Notes: generated by a model not told the origin, from the sequence alone. Shown: positions 33,674-42,796, counted from the stretch's first letter. The stretch: 53,658 bases of DNA from Oscillospiraceae bacterium (GCA_015065935.1 SVPI01000011.1:1-53658); one strand, 5' to 3'. Numbers and translations: made by a program.

Positions 33674-35056
33674 ATGGAAACAGTAAAACAAATTTTCACA
33701 GAATATGAAAATGCAAATAATTTCAAAGCCTCTATGGGAACAAAAGGTCTTTATGAGCAAAGCCGCATAAATGAGCGCTTTTTTATAGGCGACCAGTGGT
33801 ACGGCGCAAACTGCGGCAACGACCGACCCCTTGTAAGACATAATATTATAAGGCGAATAGGGGATTATAAAATCTCCTTTTTGTTAAGCGGGGAAAACAG
33901 GATTAAATATTCCGCCGCAGGAGTTTTTACAACAAATGAAAAGAAACGGGAGATAAGCGCCCTTAAAAAAAGGCTTGCCCTTCGGGAGCTTGAAGGTGTT
34001 GAGGCGCTGGACAGAGAAAACGAAAACTCTTTAATGCTTTCGGCCCTTTCACAGTATGCCGACACCGTTTCGGGCAGGGTTGGTTTTTCGGCACTTTTAG
34101 AACAGGTTCTTCGAAATGCCTTTGTCAGCGGAACAGGACTTTTATATACCTACTGGGACACCGATGCCGACACCGGACTTTACACCAAAAGCACAGGAAG
34201 CCGAATAAAGGGAGAAATTGCCTGCCAGGCACTGAAAATCGAAAACGTTTGCTTTGGTGACCCCTACTGTGAAAATATAAGCGACCAGCCTTACATTATC
34301 ATTGCTTCTCATATGAACGCGCAGGAGGTTATTATAAGAGCCCGCCGTTTTGGCGCAGGGGCAACAATACTTGCCCGAATTGAAAACAGCGCAGTAAACG
34401 GTAAAATTCTTGTTCTTACAAGGCTACACAAAGAAAACATTGATGGCGAAACCCATATTTTAGCAACCCAGGTTTGCAGGGGTGGAGTTATCAGAAATTT
34501 ATGGGATACAAGACTTCACCGATATCCTCTTGCTAAATTTTCTTGGGATAGAAGGGGAGAATGCCCTTATGGCGAAAGCGAGGTTACCTACCTAATTCCC
34601 AACCAAATCGCGCTAAACCGAATGATAACGGCAAATGTGTGGTCGGGAATGGCAAACGGAATGCCTATTATGCTGGTTAACGGCGACACCGTTACGGGGG
34701 AGATAACCAACGACCCCGGTCAGATTATTAAAATTTACGGCAGTAACGAGGATGTATCAAATGCTGTTAAATACATTAGTCCCCCTGATTTTGCCGATAA
34801 GTTCCAGGGCACCGTTGATTCGCTTATTAAGAATACACTTAATCAAAGCGGGGCAAACGAAGCCGCCCTTGGCGAAATGGAGGCCAACAACGCCACCGCA
34901 ATTCAGCGCCTTAACACTGCGGCAATGCTGCCCCTTACCGCTATGCGCAAAAGGTATCACGCATTTTTAGAGGAGGTTGCGCTTATTTGGGCCGATTTCT
35001 GGATGACACAATATAAAAACCGTGAGCTGGAAATTGTTGATGAAAACGGAATTTAG
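33674..35056 (+). CDS. Phage portal protein, C-terminus cut off by an inversion
   Basis: 460 aa, GGAGGT before the ATG. Portal features: ERFFIGDQWYGANCGNDRPLVRHNIIRRIGDYKISFLL near the N-terminus, PYGESEVTYLIPNQIALNRM in the middle and QSGANEAALGEMEANNATAIQRLNTAAMLPL in the clip/stem region. It stops right after EIVDENGI, where relatives continue with WYMPF-type sequence. That missing part (WYLPFNAARYKNL) is found on the other strand at 35508-35738. The protein as it stands lacks about 75 residues and is probably not functional. Confidence 0.85.
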   Translation: METVKQIFTEYENANNFKASMGTKGLYEQSRINERFFIGDQWYGANCGNDRPLVRHNIIRRIGDYKISFLLSGENRIKYSAAGVFTTNEKKREISALKKRLALRELEGVEALDRENENSLMLSALSQYADTVSGRVGFSALLEQVLRNAFVSGTGLLYTYWDTDADTGLYTKSTGSRIKGEIACQALKIENVCFGDPYCENISDQPYIIIASHMNAQEVIIRARRFGAGATILARIENSAVNGKILVLTRLHKENIDGETHILATQVCRGGVIRNLWDTRLHRYPLAKFSWDRRGECPYGESEVTYLIPNQIALNRMITANVWSGMANGMPIMLVNGDTVTGEITNDPGQIIKIYGSNEDVSNAVKYISPPDFADKFQGTVDSLIKNTLNQSGANEAALGEMEANNATAIQRLNTAAMLPLTAMRKRYHAFLEEVALIWADFWMTQYKNRELEIVDENGI

Positions 35057-35174
35057 TGTTGGAGCACTGATTTTCCTCCACCACGGCGGGCTGCTCCCTT
35101 AAATTAACGCCACCGGAAAAGTTTTTTACCCGCACCCTGCATTTTTTAGCCGCTTGTTTTGTTGGGTAAATCAT
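35054..35174 (-). pseudogene. 5' fragment of a phage structural gene
   Basis: From ATG 35174, with AAAGGAGG 8 bp upstream, 40 codons read MIYPTKQAAKK to VEENQCSNT and then run into the antisense of the portal end at the inversion break. The NFSGGVN-LREQPAVVEENQCSN opening looks like the start of a phage tail or connector protein. The rest of the gene is not in the window. Confidence 0.65.
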
Positions 35175-35188
35175 ATACCGTTCCTCCT

Positions 35189-35521
35189 TTATGCCGTAAC
35201 ACCGGGGAAGGTTTCTTTGCGGCTTGTTATTTCAGATTTCACCTGTGCTCGCTTAACATTATAAACCTCTGCCATCCAGCCACGGCGCACTGTATCAAGC
35301 CTGATTTCAGCCAACAGCATTGCAACACCAAAGGCGGTGATAAAAGCGTTTGTTGGCGAAACTTTAATCTCGGTTTCAAGATTTTCTACAGCATCAAATA
35401 TGCCCAAATCACACAAAATATTATTAAGACAGTTAAGGGCAGTTTCCTTTGCTTCTTCGGTTTCGGTGGCCTCATAATGCAGCAGACTGCAGGCCTGCTT
35501 ATAAATATCATTTCCTGTCAT
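35189..35521 (-). CDS. Phage connector-like protein in the inverted segment
   Basis: 110 aa, start overlapping the stop of the portal C-terminal piece (ATGACAGG). All-helical pattern (NDIYKQACSLLHYEATE, KETALNCLNNILCDLGIF, NAFITAFGVAMLLAEIRLD) like small head-tail connector proteins, which lie just behind the portal gene in many phages. It is complete but inverted with respect to the head genes, so it probably has no promoter. Confidence 0.65.
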   Translation of the reverse strand: MTGNDIYKQACSLLHYEATETEEAKETALNCLNNILCDLGIFDAVENLETEIKVSPTNAFITAFGVAMLLAEIRLDTVRRGWMAEVYNVKRAQVKSEITSRKETFPGVTA

Positions 35522-35738
35522 TTTCCTTCTCCTTTAAAGCGTAAATTAGCATCTGCTTACTTTCAAGCGCGCTGTTCGGTAGTGCCTCAACATAGGTCTT
35601 GGCATCAATTTCTCCCCTGTCATAAAGCTTGTTTAAAATCTCGGTAAGGTGCTGCGCATCCTCAATACCATCGGTTTCAATTTTGGCATAAAGCTTAAGG
35701 TTTTTATATCTTGCCGCATTAAATGGAAGGTACCACAT
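35508..35738 (-). CDS. C-terminal piece of the portal protein, inverted
   Basis: 76 codons that begin by chance with an ATG formed at the break. WYLPFNAARYKNLKLYAKIE and NKLYDRGEIDAKTYVEALPNSAL match the end region of portal proteins (YMPF ... LDNLFDRGxID ... YLxRLP in relatives). Joined to residue 460 of the gene at 33674 it gives a portal of normal length. It has no ribosome binding site and is not a separate gene. Confidence 0.75.
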   Translation of the reverse strand: MWYLPFNAARYKNLKLYAKIETDGIEDAQHLTEILNKLYDRGEIDAKTYVEALPNSALESKQMLIYALKEKENDRK

Positions 35739-35744
35739 AACTAT

Positions 35745-35981
35745 ATGGTTCTTATCGTGGTGGCGGTCTGCCTTTGTGTTGGCTATATTTTAAAGCATCT
35801 GGTACCCACCGATAAGATAAACCCCTTTATTCCGCTTATTATGGCGGTGCTTGGAATCTTTATGAATGTGTGGATAAGCGGCTTTAAAATAACCCCCGAA
35901 ATTTTACTGGGCGGAATGATTTCAGGCCTTGCATCAACAGGCCTTTACGAAGCTTTTAAGCAGTTCATTGAGAAAAAATAA
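35745..35981 (+). CDS. Phage holin (Phage_holin_5 type), N-terminus probably shortened
   Basis: 78 aa from ATG 35745. Two hydrophobic segments; VLIVVAVCLCVGYILKHLV, FIPLIMAVLGIFMNVWISG and ITPEILLGGMISGLASTGLYEAFKQFI follow the holin family closely. The residues before the ATG (HNY) read in frame across the inversion break, so the original start was lost and no proper ribosome binding site remains. Holins open the membrane for the lysin; no lysin gene is left beside it. Confidence 0.78.
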   Translation: MVLIVVAVCLCVGYILKHLVPTDKINPFIPLIMAVLGIFMNVWISGFKITPEILLGGMISGLASTGLYEAFKQFIEKK

Positions 35982-35989
35982 GAACCCGA

Positions 35990-36020
35990 CCCGCCAAACG
36001 CAATTGAAATTGCGGGCGGG
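35990..36020 (+). terminator. Two-part GC-rich hairpin after the holin gene
   Basis: CCCGCC/GGCGGG outer stem and CGCAATT/AATTGCG inner stem, without a T-run. Confidence 0.5.
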
Positions 36021-36050
36021 GTAGCGGAACCTTGTTGTATTCACAATAAA

Positions 36051-36087
36051 AAAAGATGTATGGAAATTTTATTTCCATACATCTTTT
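36051..36087. terminator. Terminator between the prophage and mscL
   Basis: AAAAGATGTATGGAAAT / ATTTCCATACATCTTTT, a perfect 17-bp stem with a TTT loop; works for mscL on the - strand and for the holin side. Confidence 0.9.
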
Positions 36088-36102
36088 GGCTTATGTAGCA
36101 AT

Positions 36103-36534
36103 TTATTTGTCAAGCTCTGATGTGCAGTGGGGGCAGCGGCTGGCACCAATTGCAATTTCGGTTAGGCAATAGGGGCAAACCTTGGTTGTGGGAACTGCCG
36201 GCTCCTCAGGCTTTTCTTCTTCCTTTTTAAGCTTAATGTGGGTAAGGCCGTTAACAAGCTTAACAAGGCAGAAAAGGATAAACGCCATAATAACAAAGTT
36301 AATAACGGCGGTTAAAAATGCCGAGCCAAAGGCAGCAAGCTCGGGCCAGGAATAAAAGCGCCAGCCCGTTGCGCCTGTTAAAAAGTTTAAGATAGGGTTA
36401 ATGAAGTTTTCGGTAAGGGAGGTTACGATATCCTTAAATGCGGCACCGATAATAACGCCGACGGCAAGGTCCATAACATTTCCTTTAAGGGCAAAATCTT
36501 TAAATTCGTTTAAAAATTTTTTAATCCAGTTCAT
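36103..36534 (-). CDS. mscL: Large-conductance mechanosensitive channel with zinc-ribbon tail
   Basis: 143 aa, GGAGAG before the ATG. N-terminal helix and TM1 (FKDFALKGNVMDLAVGVIIGAAFKDIVTSL), TM2 (about 66-95) and the end helix typical of MscL, the pentameric channel that releases solutes on osmotic downshock. Unlike the classical protein, it ends in a zinc ribbon (CPYCLTEI..RCPHC). Such tails occur in some Firmicutes and may sense or bind a partner. Confidence 0.93.
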   Translation of the reverse strand: MNWIKKFLNEFKDFALKGNVMDLAVGVIIGAAFKDIVTSLTENFINPILNFLTGATGWRFYSWPELAAFGSAFLTAVINFVIMAFILFCLVKLVNGLTHIKLKKEEEKPEEPAVPTTKVCPYCLTEIAIGASRCPHCTSELDK

Positions 36535-36564
36535 TAAAAGCTCTCCTTTAAAATTCTTTATTTT

Positions 36565-36593
36565 ATGTTACAACGAAACGCAGAATTTGTCAA
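36565..36593 (-). promoter_or_regulatory. mscL promoter
   Basis: On the - strand TTGACA (at 36588-36593) and TAACAT (at 36565-36570), 17 bp apart, directly behind the fucosidase stop. Confidence 0.75.
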
Positions 36594-37895
36594 TTATTTA
36601 GTTATTTTAAAAACATATAGGTGTTCGCTGTTAATGTCCTCGGGGGAGCAGATATTCGCTTTAAGACTCAACTTTCCGTTTTCGTTTTGGGCAGTGACAG
36701 TGGCACAAGAACCAAGAAGTTGGAATTTGTATTCTTCGCAAAAATCAATTTTTTCAAAAACAGTTGCTTTAGATGGGAAGGTTTCGGTAATTGCATAAAT
36801 GGTGTCGCCGTTTTTAGTGTAATAGGTTCCGTCTGCGGCCCTTTTTGAGTAAATTTCACTTTCGTAAATCGCTTCGCCGTTAACCTCTAACCATTTACCC
36901 ATTTTGAGAAGGCGTTCTTCCATAATAGGAGGAATGGTTCCATCGGCATCAGGGCCAATGTTGAGCAGCAGGTTACCGCCTTTTGAAACAAGGGAGCAAA
37001 GAATTTTAAGCAGCTCTTTAACCGAGAGGTAATCCTCGGCACCCTCCTCTTTGTTAATGCCAAAGGAACAACCGATTCCGCGGCATTCCTCAAAGGGACG
37101 GTCAAAAACAGCGTCATCAACCTTTTCACCATAATTTAAACAGCCATATTCCGTGGTGAAGTTACCTCCCACGCGGCCTCTTGTTTCTTTGCCCCAACGG
37201 TCGTTCGGAACAATAAAATCCTTAACGCTTGATTGGTTATAAAGCCAGGTTAAAAATTCGGTAGAGTGCCAAACGCAGCTTTCGTGCTCCCATTCACCAT
37301 CGGTAAAAAGAGTGTTCGGCTGATATTTTTCAATCAGTTCTTTAAGCATTGGGTGCAAATGCTCTATGGCGTATTTTTCAGGGTCTTCAAGGTATAATGG
37401 GTGCCACCATTCATAAATTGAATGGTAAACGCCAAAGCGCACTCCTGTGCCTTCAAGAGCGTTTTTAAGCTCCATAAGAAAGTCCCTTTTAGCGGCGCCG
37501 CGAACGGTGGTTAAATCCCCTGCGTAGCTTGAATCATAAAGGCAAAAGCCATCGTGATGCTTTGATACCATATTTATGTATTTTGCGCCCGAACGTTTAA
37601 AAAGGGTTGCCCATTTTTGGGCATCAAAGCGCTCGCCAGTAAACTGATTTGCAAAATCATAGTAGGGGGCTAAATTGTAGTGCTTTTTATGGTGCTGATA
37701 GTAAAGCTCCTTAAAGGGTTCTTCCTTGTTTTCGGGGGTTTGGCAGCTGTGGCCGTACCATTCGGCATACTGTCCCTTAGGGGCATAGGCAGGTATACTG
37801 TAAAGACCCCAGTGAATGAAAATGCCGAATTTTGCCTTTCCAAACCATTCCGGCACTTTTCTTTGGTTTAATGATTCCCAGTTATTTTCGTACAT
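36594..37895 (-). CDS. GH29 alpha-L-fucosidase
   Basis: 433 aa from ATG 37895 (AGAAGGTG upstream); eight codons further upstream are open but without a site. WFGKAKFGIFIHWGLYSIPAYAPKGQYAEWYG is the GH29 opening, followed by NMVSKHHDGFCLYDS and LFTDGEW with the likely nucleophile Asp199. No signal peptide, so it works on fucosylated oligosaccharides taken up by the cell. Last gene of the glycosidase operon, 38 bp behind the mannosidase copy at 37934. Confidence 0.92.
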   Translation of the reverse strand: MYENNWESLNQRKVPEWFGKAKFGIFIHWGLYSIPAYAPKGQYAEWYGHSCQTPENKEEPFKELYYQHHKKHYNLAPYYDFANQFTGERFDAQKWATLFKRSGAKYINMVSKHHDGFCLYDSSYAGDLTTVRGAAKRDFLMELKNALEGTGVRFGVYHSIYEWWHPLYLEDPEKYAIEHLHPMLKELIEKYQPNTLFTDGEWEHESCVWHSTEFLTWLYNQSSVKDFIVPNDRWGKETRGRVGGNFTTEYGCLNYGEKVDDAVFDRPFEECRGIGCSFGINKEEGAEDYLSVKELLKILCSLVSKGGNLLLNIGPDADGTIPPIMEERLLKMGKWLEVNGEAIYESEIYSKRAADGTYYTKNGDTIYAITETFPSKATVFEKIDFCEEYKFQLLGSCATVTAQNENGKLSLKANICSPEDINSEHLYVFKITK

Positions 37896-37933
37896 AAAAA
37901 CACCTTCTGAAAATGGCATTATTGTTTTGCCGA

Positions 37934-40342
37934 TTATTTAATATCAAAGCAGCTGCGCAGTTTAATTGTTTTGGGCGTTCCGCTCAGAACTTTAACTGTT
38001 TTTTCGCCTGCGTTCATATGGAAATAGTTATCGCTTAAAATAAAATCGCTATCGGGGGAGTCAATTTCAACATACCTTGCATAAGCATCGGCAAAAACAG
38101 TTATTTCATCGCCCTTAATTTCATAGCGGAGATTTGGGTCTTTAAAATTAAAATGCTTTGGTGCGGTAAACAGCACAGAGCCGCTTGAAACAACAATGCC
38201 ATCAGCCTCAAAGGAATAGCTTAAATAGTTGTTTTCGACATCGGTTTTGTTAAAATCCATTTCGCTGAGCCATTTGGAGGTCAGGGCAGGAACGGTAATT
38301 TGCTCGCTTCCGCTTTCAATTATTTGGGCGCTTGAGTTCCTAAGTTGCCATCTGACAACGCCTGTTACATCGTTTGTCGTTTCATTAGCCACGCAAAGGG
38401 TTGCCTTGGTTTCGTAATCGAAAATATCCTGCTGCATTATAACGTGAGGCCTTGTGTCCTTTTCGCCAATTTCATGGCAGGAAATCATAACAGGGGCAAA
38501 AAAACGTTTAGCGGCATATTGCAGGGCTTTAAATCTACCAAAATAATCAATACTCGACCAGGATGCAACCGGCCAAACATCGTTAAGTTGCCAATAAAGA
38601 GCGCCCATACAGCGGCCTCTGTGTCTGCGCAAATGCTCAACGCCGTAGCGCATTGCTTCGGCTTGTAAAAGCTGTGAGGCATAAAGCAGGGTGCCGAAAT
38701 CGGAGGGGTATTTAAAGGTGTCACCAAGGTAGGTTAAAATCTTTTTGTTAGCCCCGGGGCAACGCTGATGCAGCTCCATAACACGGGAGAAAATGTTGCG
38801 GTCCTCGGGTATGGTAAAGGAGTTAACCGTTTTCTCATTTGGGAAAGACTCAAAGCCAAATTCGCTTAAATATCTGAAATAATGGCTTCGGTAGGATGAA
38901 AAGGGCTCACCGCCGTGCCAAACGGTCCAATAATGGCAGTCACCGTAATTTTCATTATCGGTGTCTAAAAAGTTTCCGAAAGAGCTTGGTGAGGAGGGAA
39001 CATATGGTAGCTCAGGGCAAACCTTTTGGGCAATTTTCGGAATCATATTCTCGAAAAATCTTAAATAGGTAGTTTTTCGATTAACGCTTCGCGCATCGTT
39101 CCACCATTGCATAGCCTCTTCCATTTCATTGTTGCCCGAAACAATCGCAATGGATGCGTGGTGGCGAATACGTTTAAGATTTTGCTCTACCTCTACTGCC
39201 ACGGTTTCATACATTTTTTCATCATCGGGCAAACACATACAGGCAAACATCAGGTCATTAAAAACAAGCAGACCTAATTCATCGCACAAATCATAAAAAT
39301 AATCGTGAGGATAAATGCCGCCGCCCCAAACACGAATAGCGTTGAAATTGGCATCAACACAGTGCTTTAAAAGCTTTTCGGTGCGCTCCTTGGTTAGCGT
39401 GGATAAAATATTATCCTCAGGGATATAATCGGCGCCCATTGCAAAAATTTTAATGCCGTTAACGCAGTGGCAAAAGCTTTCTCCCCATTCATCCTTTTCT
39501 CTGGCAAGGGTAAGGGTACGCAGTCCTATTCGCTTTTCATTGCTGTCTACAATTTCTCCGTTTTCAAGAAGATTTATTTTAACGGTGTAAAGGGGCTGTT
39601 TTCCGAAGCCGTTGGGCCACCAAAGCTGCGGATTTTCAATTTCATTTTCACAGTTAGGCTTTAAAGATACAGCTTCCCCTTTGGGAGAAATGAGTGTAAT
39701 TTCAAATTCTCCGCTGCCTTTTTCGCTTAAAACAGTTGGGGTTACAAAAACCTTGCCGTTTTCGTGGCGCTGGGTAATATGAACATCGGCAATTCTATCG
39801 CTATTTAGTTTAATTAAATAAATATCCTTCCAAATTCCTGCATCGGGAAGGCGGGGACCCCAGTCCCAGCCCATCATATATCCCGCTTTGCGAAGGTAGG
39901 AAAAGCCGCGAAGGGGCTCTTGCGATTCGGGAACGGCTTCGGTAAGATGCTTTGCCTTTACATAATTGTTGGGGGAATGGCAAATTATTTTTATTTCATT
40001 TTCACCATCCGCTAAAATATCCGTTACATCAAATTCATAAAAACGGTGCATATTGTCGGTTGAAGCAATAAGCGTATTATTAAGGAATATGTCGCAAAGG
40101 GTATCAAGACCATCACAGTGCAGTAGAACAGGGAAATTAGCCTTTTTAAAATCAAATTTCCTCGAAAATGTAAAATCATTTTCCAAAATTTTAACGGCTT
40201 CCATTTCGTTGCCGCGCCAGTGCGGGTCATCAATTAAATTATTATTAAGCAAAAAGGAGTAAACCGAGCCGGGCACAGTTCCTTCGCAGTTGTAGCCGCC
40301 ACCCGTTAGGCTCCATTTTCCGTTTAATGAAAAGGTTTCCAT
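37934..40342 (-). CDS. GH2 beta-mannosidase, copy 1
   Basis: 802 aa, AAAGGAGGAGC before the ATG. GH2 layout: jelly-roll sugar-binding domain (1-175), Ig-like domain (about 185-280), TIM barrel (about 285-590), C-terminal beta domains. Likely acid/base Glu406 in SGNNE and nucleophile Glu494 in SEFGFESF; WDWGPRLPDAGIW is the beta-mannosidase signature. Cytoplasmic, removes terminal beta-mannose from imported oligosaccharides such as N-glycan cores or mannan pieces. It lies 15 bp behind a close paralogue. Confidence 0.93.
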   Translation of the reverse strand: METFSLNGKWSLTGGGYNCEGTVPGSVYSFLLNNNLIDDPHWRGNEMEAVKILENDFTFSRKFDFKKANFPVLLHCDGLDTLCDIFLNNTLIASTDNMHRFYEFDVTDILADGENEIKIICHSPNNYVKAKHLTEAVPESQEPLRGFSYLRKAGYMMGWDWGPRLPDAGIWKDIYLIKLNSDRIADVHITQRHENGKVFVTPTVLSEKGSGEFEITLISPKGEAVSLKPNCENEIENPQLWWPNGFGKQPLYTVKINLLENGEIVDSNEKRIGLRTLTLAREKDEWGESFCHCVNGIKIFAMGADYIPEDNILSTLTKERTEKLLKHCVDANFNAIRVWGGGIYPHDYFYDLCDELGLLVFNDLMFACMCLPDDEKMYETVAVEVEQNLKRIRHHASIAIVSGNNEMEEAMQWWNDARSVNRKTTYLRFFENMIPKIAQKVCPELPYVPSSPSSFGNFLDTDNENYGDCHYWTVWHGGEPFSSYRSHYFRYLSEFGFESFPNEKTVNSFTIPEDRNIFSRVMELHQRCPGANKKILTYLGDTFKYPSDFGTLLYASQLLQAEAMRYGVEHLRRHRGRCMGALYWQLNDVWPVASWSSIDYFGRFKALQYAAKRFFAPVMISCHEIGEKDTRPHVIMQQDIFDYETKATLCVANETTNDVTGVVRWQLRNSSAQIIESGSEQITVPALTSKWLSEMDFNKTDVENNYLSYSFEADGIVVSSGSVLFTAPKHFNFKDPNLRYEIKGDEITVFADAYARYVEIDSPDSDFILSDNYFHMNAGEKTVKVLSGTPKTIKLRSCFDIK

Positions 40343-40357
40343 AAAGCTCCTCCTTTA

Positions 40358-42763
40358 TTAAATATCATAAAGGCTGCGCAGTTTAATTGTTTTGGGCGTT
40401 CCGCTCAGAATTTTAACGGTTTTCTCGCCTGCGTTCATATGGAAATAGTTATCGCTTAAAACGAAATCGCTGTCGGGGGAGTCAATTTCAACAAACCTTG
40501 CATAAGCATCGGCAAAAATCGTTATTTCATCGCCCTTAATTTCATAGCGGAGATTTGGGTCTTTAAAATTAAAATGCTTTGGTGCGGTAAACAGCACAGA
40601 GCCGCTTGAAACAACAATGCCATCAGCCTCAAAGGAATAGCTTAAATAGTTGTTTTCAACATCGGTTTTGTTAAAATCCATTTCGCTGAGCCATTTGGAG
40701 GTCAGGGCAGGAACGGTAATTTGTTCGCTTCCGCTTTCAATTATTTGGGCGCTTGAGTTTCTAAGCTCCCACCTGACAACACCTGTCACATCGCTGGTTG
40801 TTTCGTTGGCAACACTAAGGGTTGCCTTGGTCTCGTAATCGAAAATATCCTGCTGCATTATAACGTGGGGCCGCGTGTCCTTTTCGCCAATTTCTTTAGC
40901 TGAAATCATAACGGGGGCGTAAAAACGCTTTGCGGCATATTGCAGGGCTTTGTATCTTCCAAAATAGTCAATACTTGCCCAGGATGTAACCGGCCAGACA
41001 TCGTTAAGCTGCCAATAAAGAGCGCCCATACAGCGGCCTCTGTGTCTGCGCAAATGCTCAACGCCGTAGCGAATGGCCTCGGCCTGCAGGGTCTGAGTTG
41101 CATAAAGCAGGGTGCCGAAATCGGCGGGATATTTAACATTATCGGCAATGTGGGCCATAAGTTTTTTATTGCCACCTGGGAAGCGCTGATGTAGTTCCAT
41201 AACGCGGGAGAAAATGTTGCGGTCTTCAGGTATGGTAAAGGAGTTAACCGTTTTCTCATTTGGGAAGGACTGGAAGCCAAACTCGCTTAAATATCTGAAA
41301 TAGTGGTTGCGGTAGGAGCTAAAGGGGTCATCGTGCAGGCCAACCATCCAGTAATGATTGTCGCCCACATTTTCGTTATCAACATCTATAAAACTGCCGT
41401 AAGAGGTGGGGGAGGAGGGAACAAAGGAAATTTCGGGGCAAACCTCATTTACTATATCGGGAATCATTTTTTCAAAAACCTTAAGATATGTAACCTGCCT
41501 TGCTATTTTTCCCTCATCGTGGCGCCACTGGAAAATTTGCTCAATCTCGTTGTTGCCGCAAATAAGGGCAAAGCAGGCGTGGTGGCGGAGCCTTTTAAGG
41601 TTTTGGGTAACCTCAAGGCGAATGCTTTCGTGCATTTTGGGGTCCTCGGGGATTGAGGAGCAGGCAAACATAAGGTCGTTATAGGTTAAAAGACCCAGCT
41701 CATCGCACAAATCATAAAACCAGTCAAACTGATAAAAAGCGCCGCCCCAAATTCGAATGGTGTTAAAGTTACACTCCTTGCAGGCCTCTAAAAGTCTTCT
41801 TGAGCGCTCCTTATTAAGGCGGGATAAAATGTTATCCTCGGGAACATAGTCTGCACCCATTGCAAAGATTTTAACGCCGTTAACACAGTGGCAGTAGCTT
41901 TCCCCCCATTCATCCTTTTCTCTGGCAAGGGTTAATGTGCGCAGTCCTATGCGCTTTTCATCGCTGTCTACAATTTCTCCGTTTTCAAGGAGATTTATTT
42001 TAATGGTATAAAGGGGCTGCTCACCAAAGCCGTTGGGCCACCAAAGCTGTGGGTTTTCAATTTTGTTTTCACAGTTAGGTTTTAAAACAGCGATTGTTCC
42101 GCTGGGGGAGGTTATTGTGATTTCAAATTCGCCGCTGCCTTTTTCACTTGAAACAGTCGGGTTCACAAAAACCTTGCCGTTTTCGTGGCGCTGTGTAATA
42201 TGAACATCGACAATTCTGTCGCTGTTTAGTTCTATCAAATAAATATCCTTCCAAATTCCTGCATCGGGAAGACGGGGACCCCAGTCCCAACCCAGCATAT
42301 AGCTTGCCTTTCGCATATATGAAAAGCCGCGCAGAGGCTCGCGCATTGCAGGCATATCAAGCTCTGCAGTTTTCATCTTAACATAGTTATTAGGCGATTT
42401 GCAGAGAATGCTGATTTCGTTTTCGCCATCGTTTAATATGTTTGTTATATCAAATTCGTAAAAGCAGTGCATATTATCGGTGTCGCCGATTTTGACACCG
42501 TTGATAAAAATTTCGCAAAGGGTATCAAGGCCGTCGCAGTGCAGCAGCACAGGACAGTTGGGCCTTTTAAAATCAAATCTTTTAGAAAATGTAAAATCAT
42601 TTTCTAAAATTTTAACGGCATCCATTTCATTGCCGCGCCAGTGGGGGTCGTCCATTAAATTATTATCAAGTAAAAAGGAATAAACTGAGCCCGGCACAGT
42701 TCCTTCGCAGTTGTAGTCGCCACCCGTTAGGCTCCATTTTCCGTTTAAAGAATATTTTTTCAT
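40358..42763 (-). CDS. GH2 beta-mannosidase, copy 2
   Basis: 801 aa from ATG 42763 (GGAGGT upstream). Same domains as the neighbouring copy; CGNNE and SEFGFQSF hold the catalytic pair. The first 310 and last 200 residues are nearly identical to copy 1, the last part almost so at the DNA level, while residues 310-480 (active-site loops, for example RIWGGAFYQFDWFYDL against RVWGGGIYPHDYFYDL) differ clearly. First gene of the operon, so it may differ in linkage preference from copy 1. Confidence 0.93.
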   Translation of the reverse strand: MKKYSLNGKWSLTGGDYNCEGTVPGSVYSFLLDNNLMDDPHWRGNEMDAVKILENDFTFSKRFDFKRPNCPVLLHCDGLDTLCEIFINGVKIGDTDNMHCFYEFDITNILNDGENEISILCKSPNNYVKMKTAELDMPAMREPLRGFSYMRKASYMLGWDWGPRLPDAGIWKDIYLIELNSDRIVDVHITQRHENGKVFVNPTVSSEKGSGEFEITITSPSGTIAVLKPNCENKIENPQLWWPNGFGEQPLYTIKINLLENGEIVDSDEKRIGLRTLTLAREKDEWGESYCHCVNGVKIFAMGADYVPEDNILSRLNKERSRRLLEACKECNFNTIRIWGGAFYQFDWFYDLCDELGLLTYNDLMFACSSIPEDPKMHESIRLEVTQNLKRLRHHACFALICGNNEIEQIFQWRHDEGKIARQVTYLKVFEKMIPDIVNEVCPEISFVPSSPTSYGSFIDVDNENVGDNHYWMVGLHDDPFSSYRNHYFRYLSEFGFQSFPNEKTVNSFTIPEDRNIFSRVMELHQRFPGGNKKLMAHIADNVKYPADFGTLLYATQTLQAEAIRYGVEHLRRHRGRCMGALYWQLNDVWPVTSWASIDYFGRYKALQYAAKRFYAPVMISAKEIGEKDTRPHVIMQQDIFDYETKATLSVANETTSDVTGVVRWELRNSSAQIIESGSEQITVPALTSKWLSEMDFNKTDVENNYLSYSFEADGIVVSSGSVLFTAPKHFNFKDPNLRYEIKGDEITIFADAYARFVEIDSPDSDFVLSDNYFHMNAGEKTVKILSGTPKTIKLRSLYDI

Positions 42764-42796
42764 AAGAGTTACCTCCAAGATGAATATCTTATCTTA

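Larger units (their letters stand above)
35054..35738. other. Inverted segment of the prophage (about 680 bp)
   Basis: Reversing this segment restores the portal reading (ENGI-WYLPF) and puts the connector gene and the start of a third gene on the + strand in normal phage order. The left break is at about 35053 and the right at about 35736. No clear inverted repeats flank the breaks, so I see no sign of a site-specific invertase site. Confidence 0.75.

Noticed and set aside
35054-35736. Site-specific invertible DNA segment
   Set aside because: No inverted repeats were found at the two breaks and no invertase gene is adjacent; kept only as an unexplained inversion.
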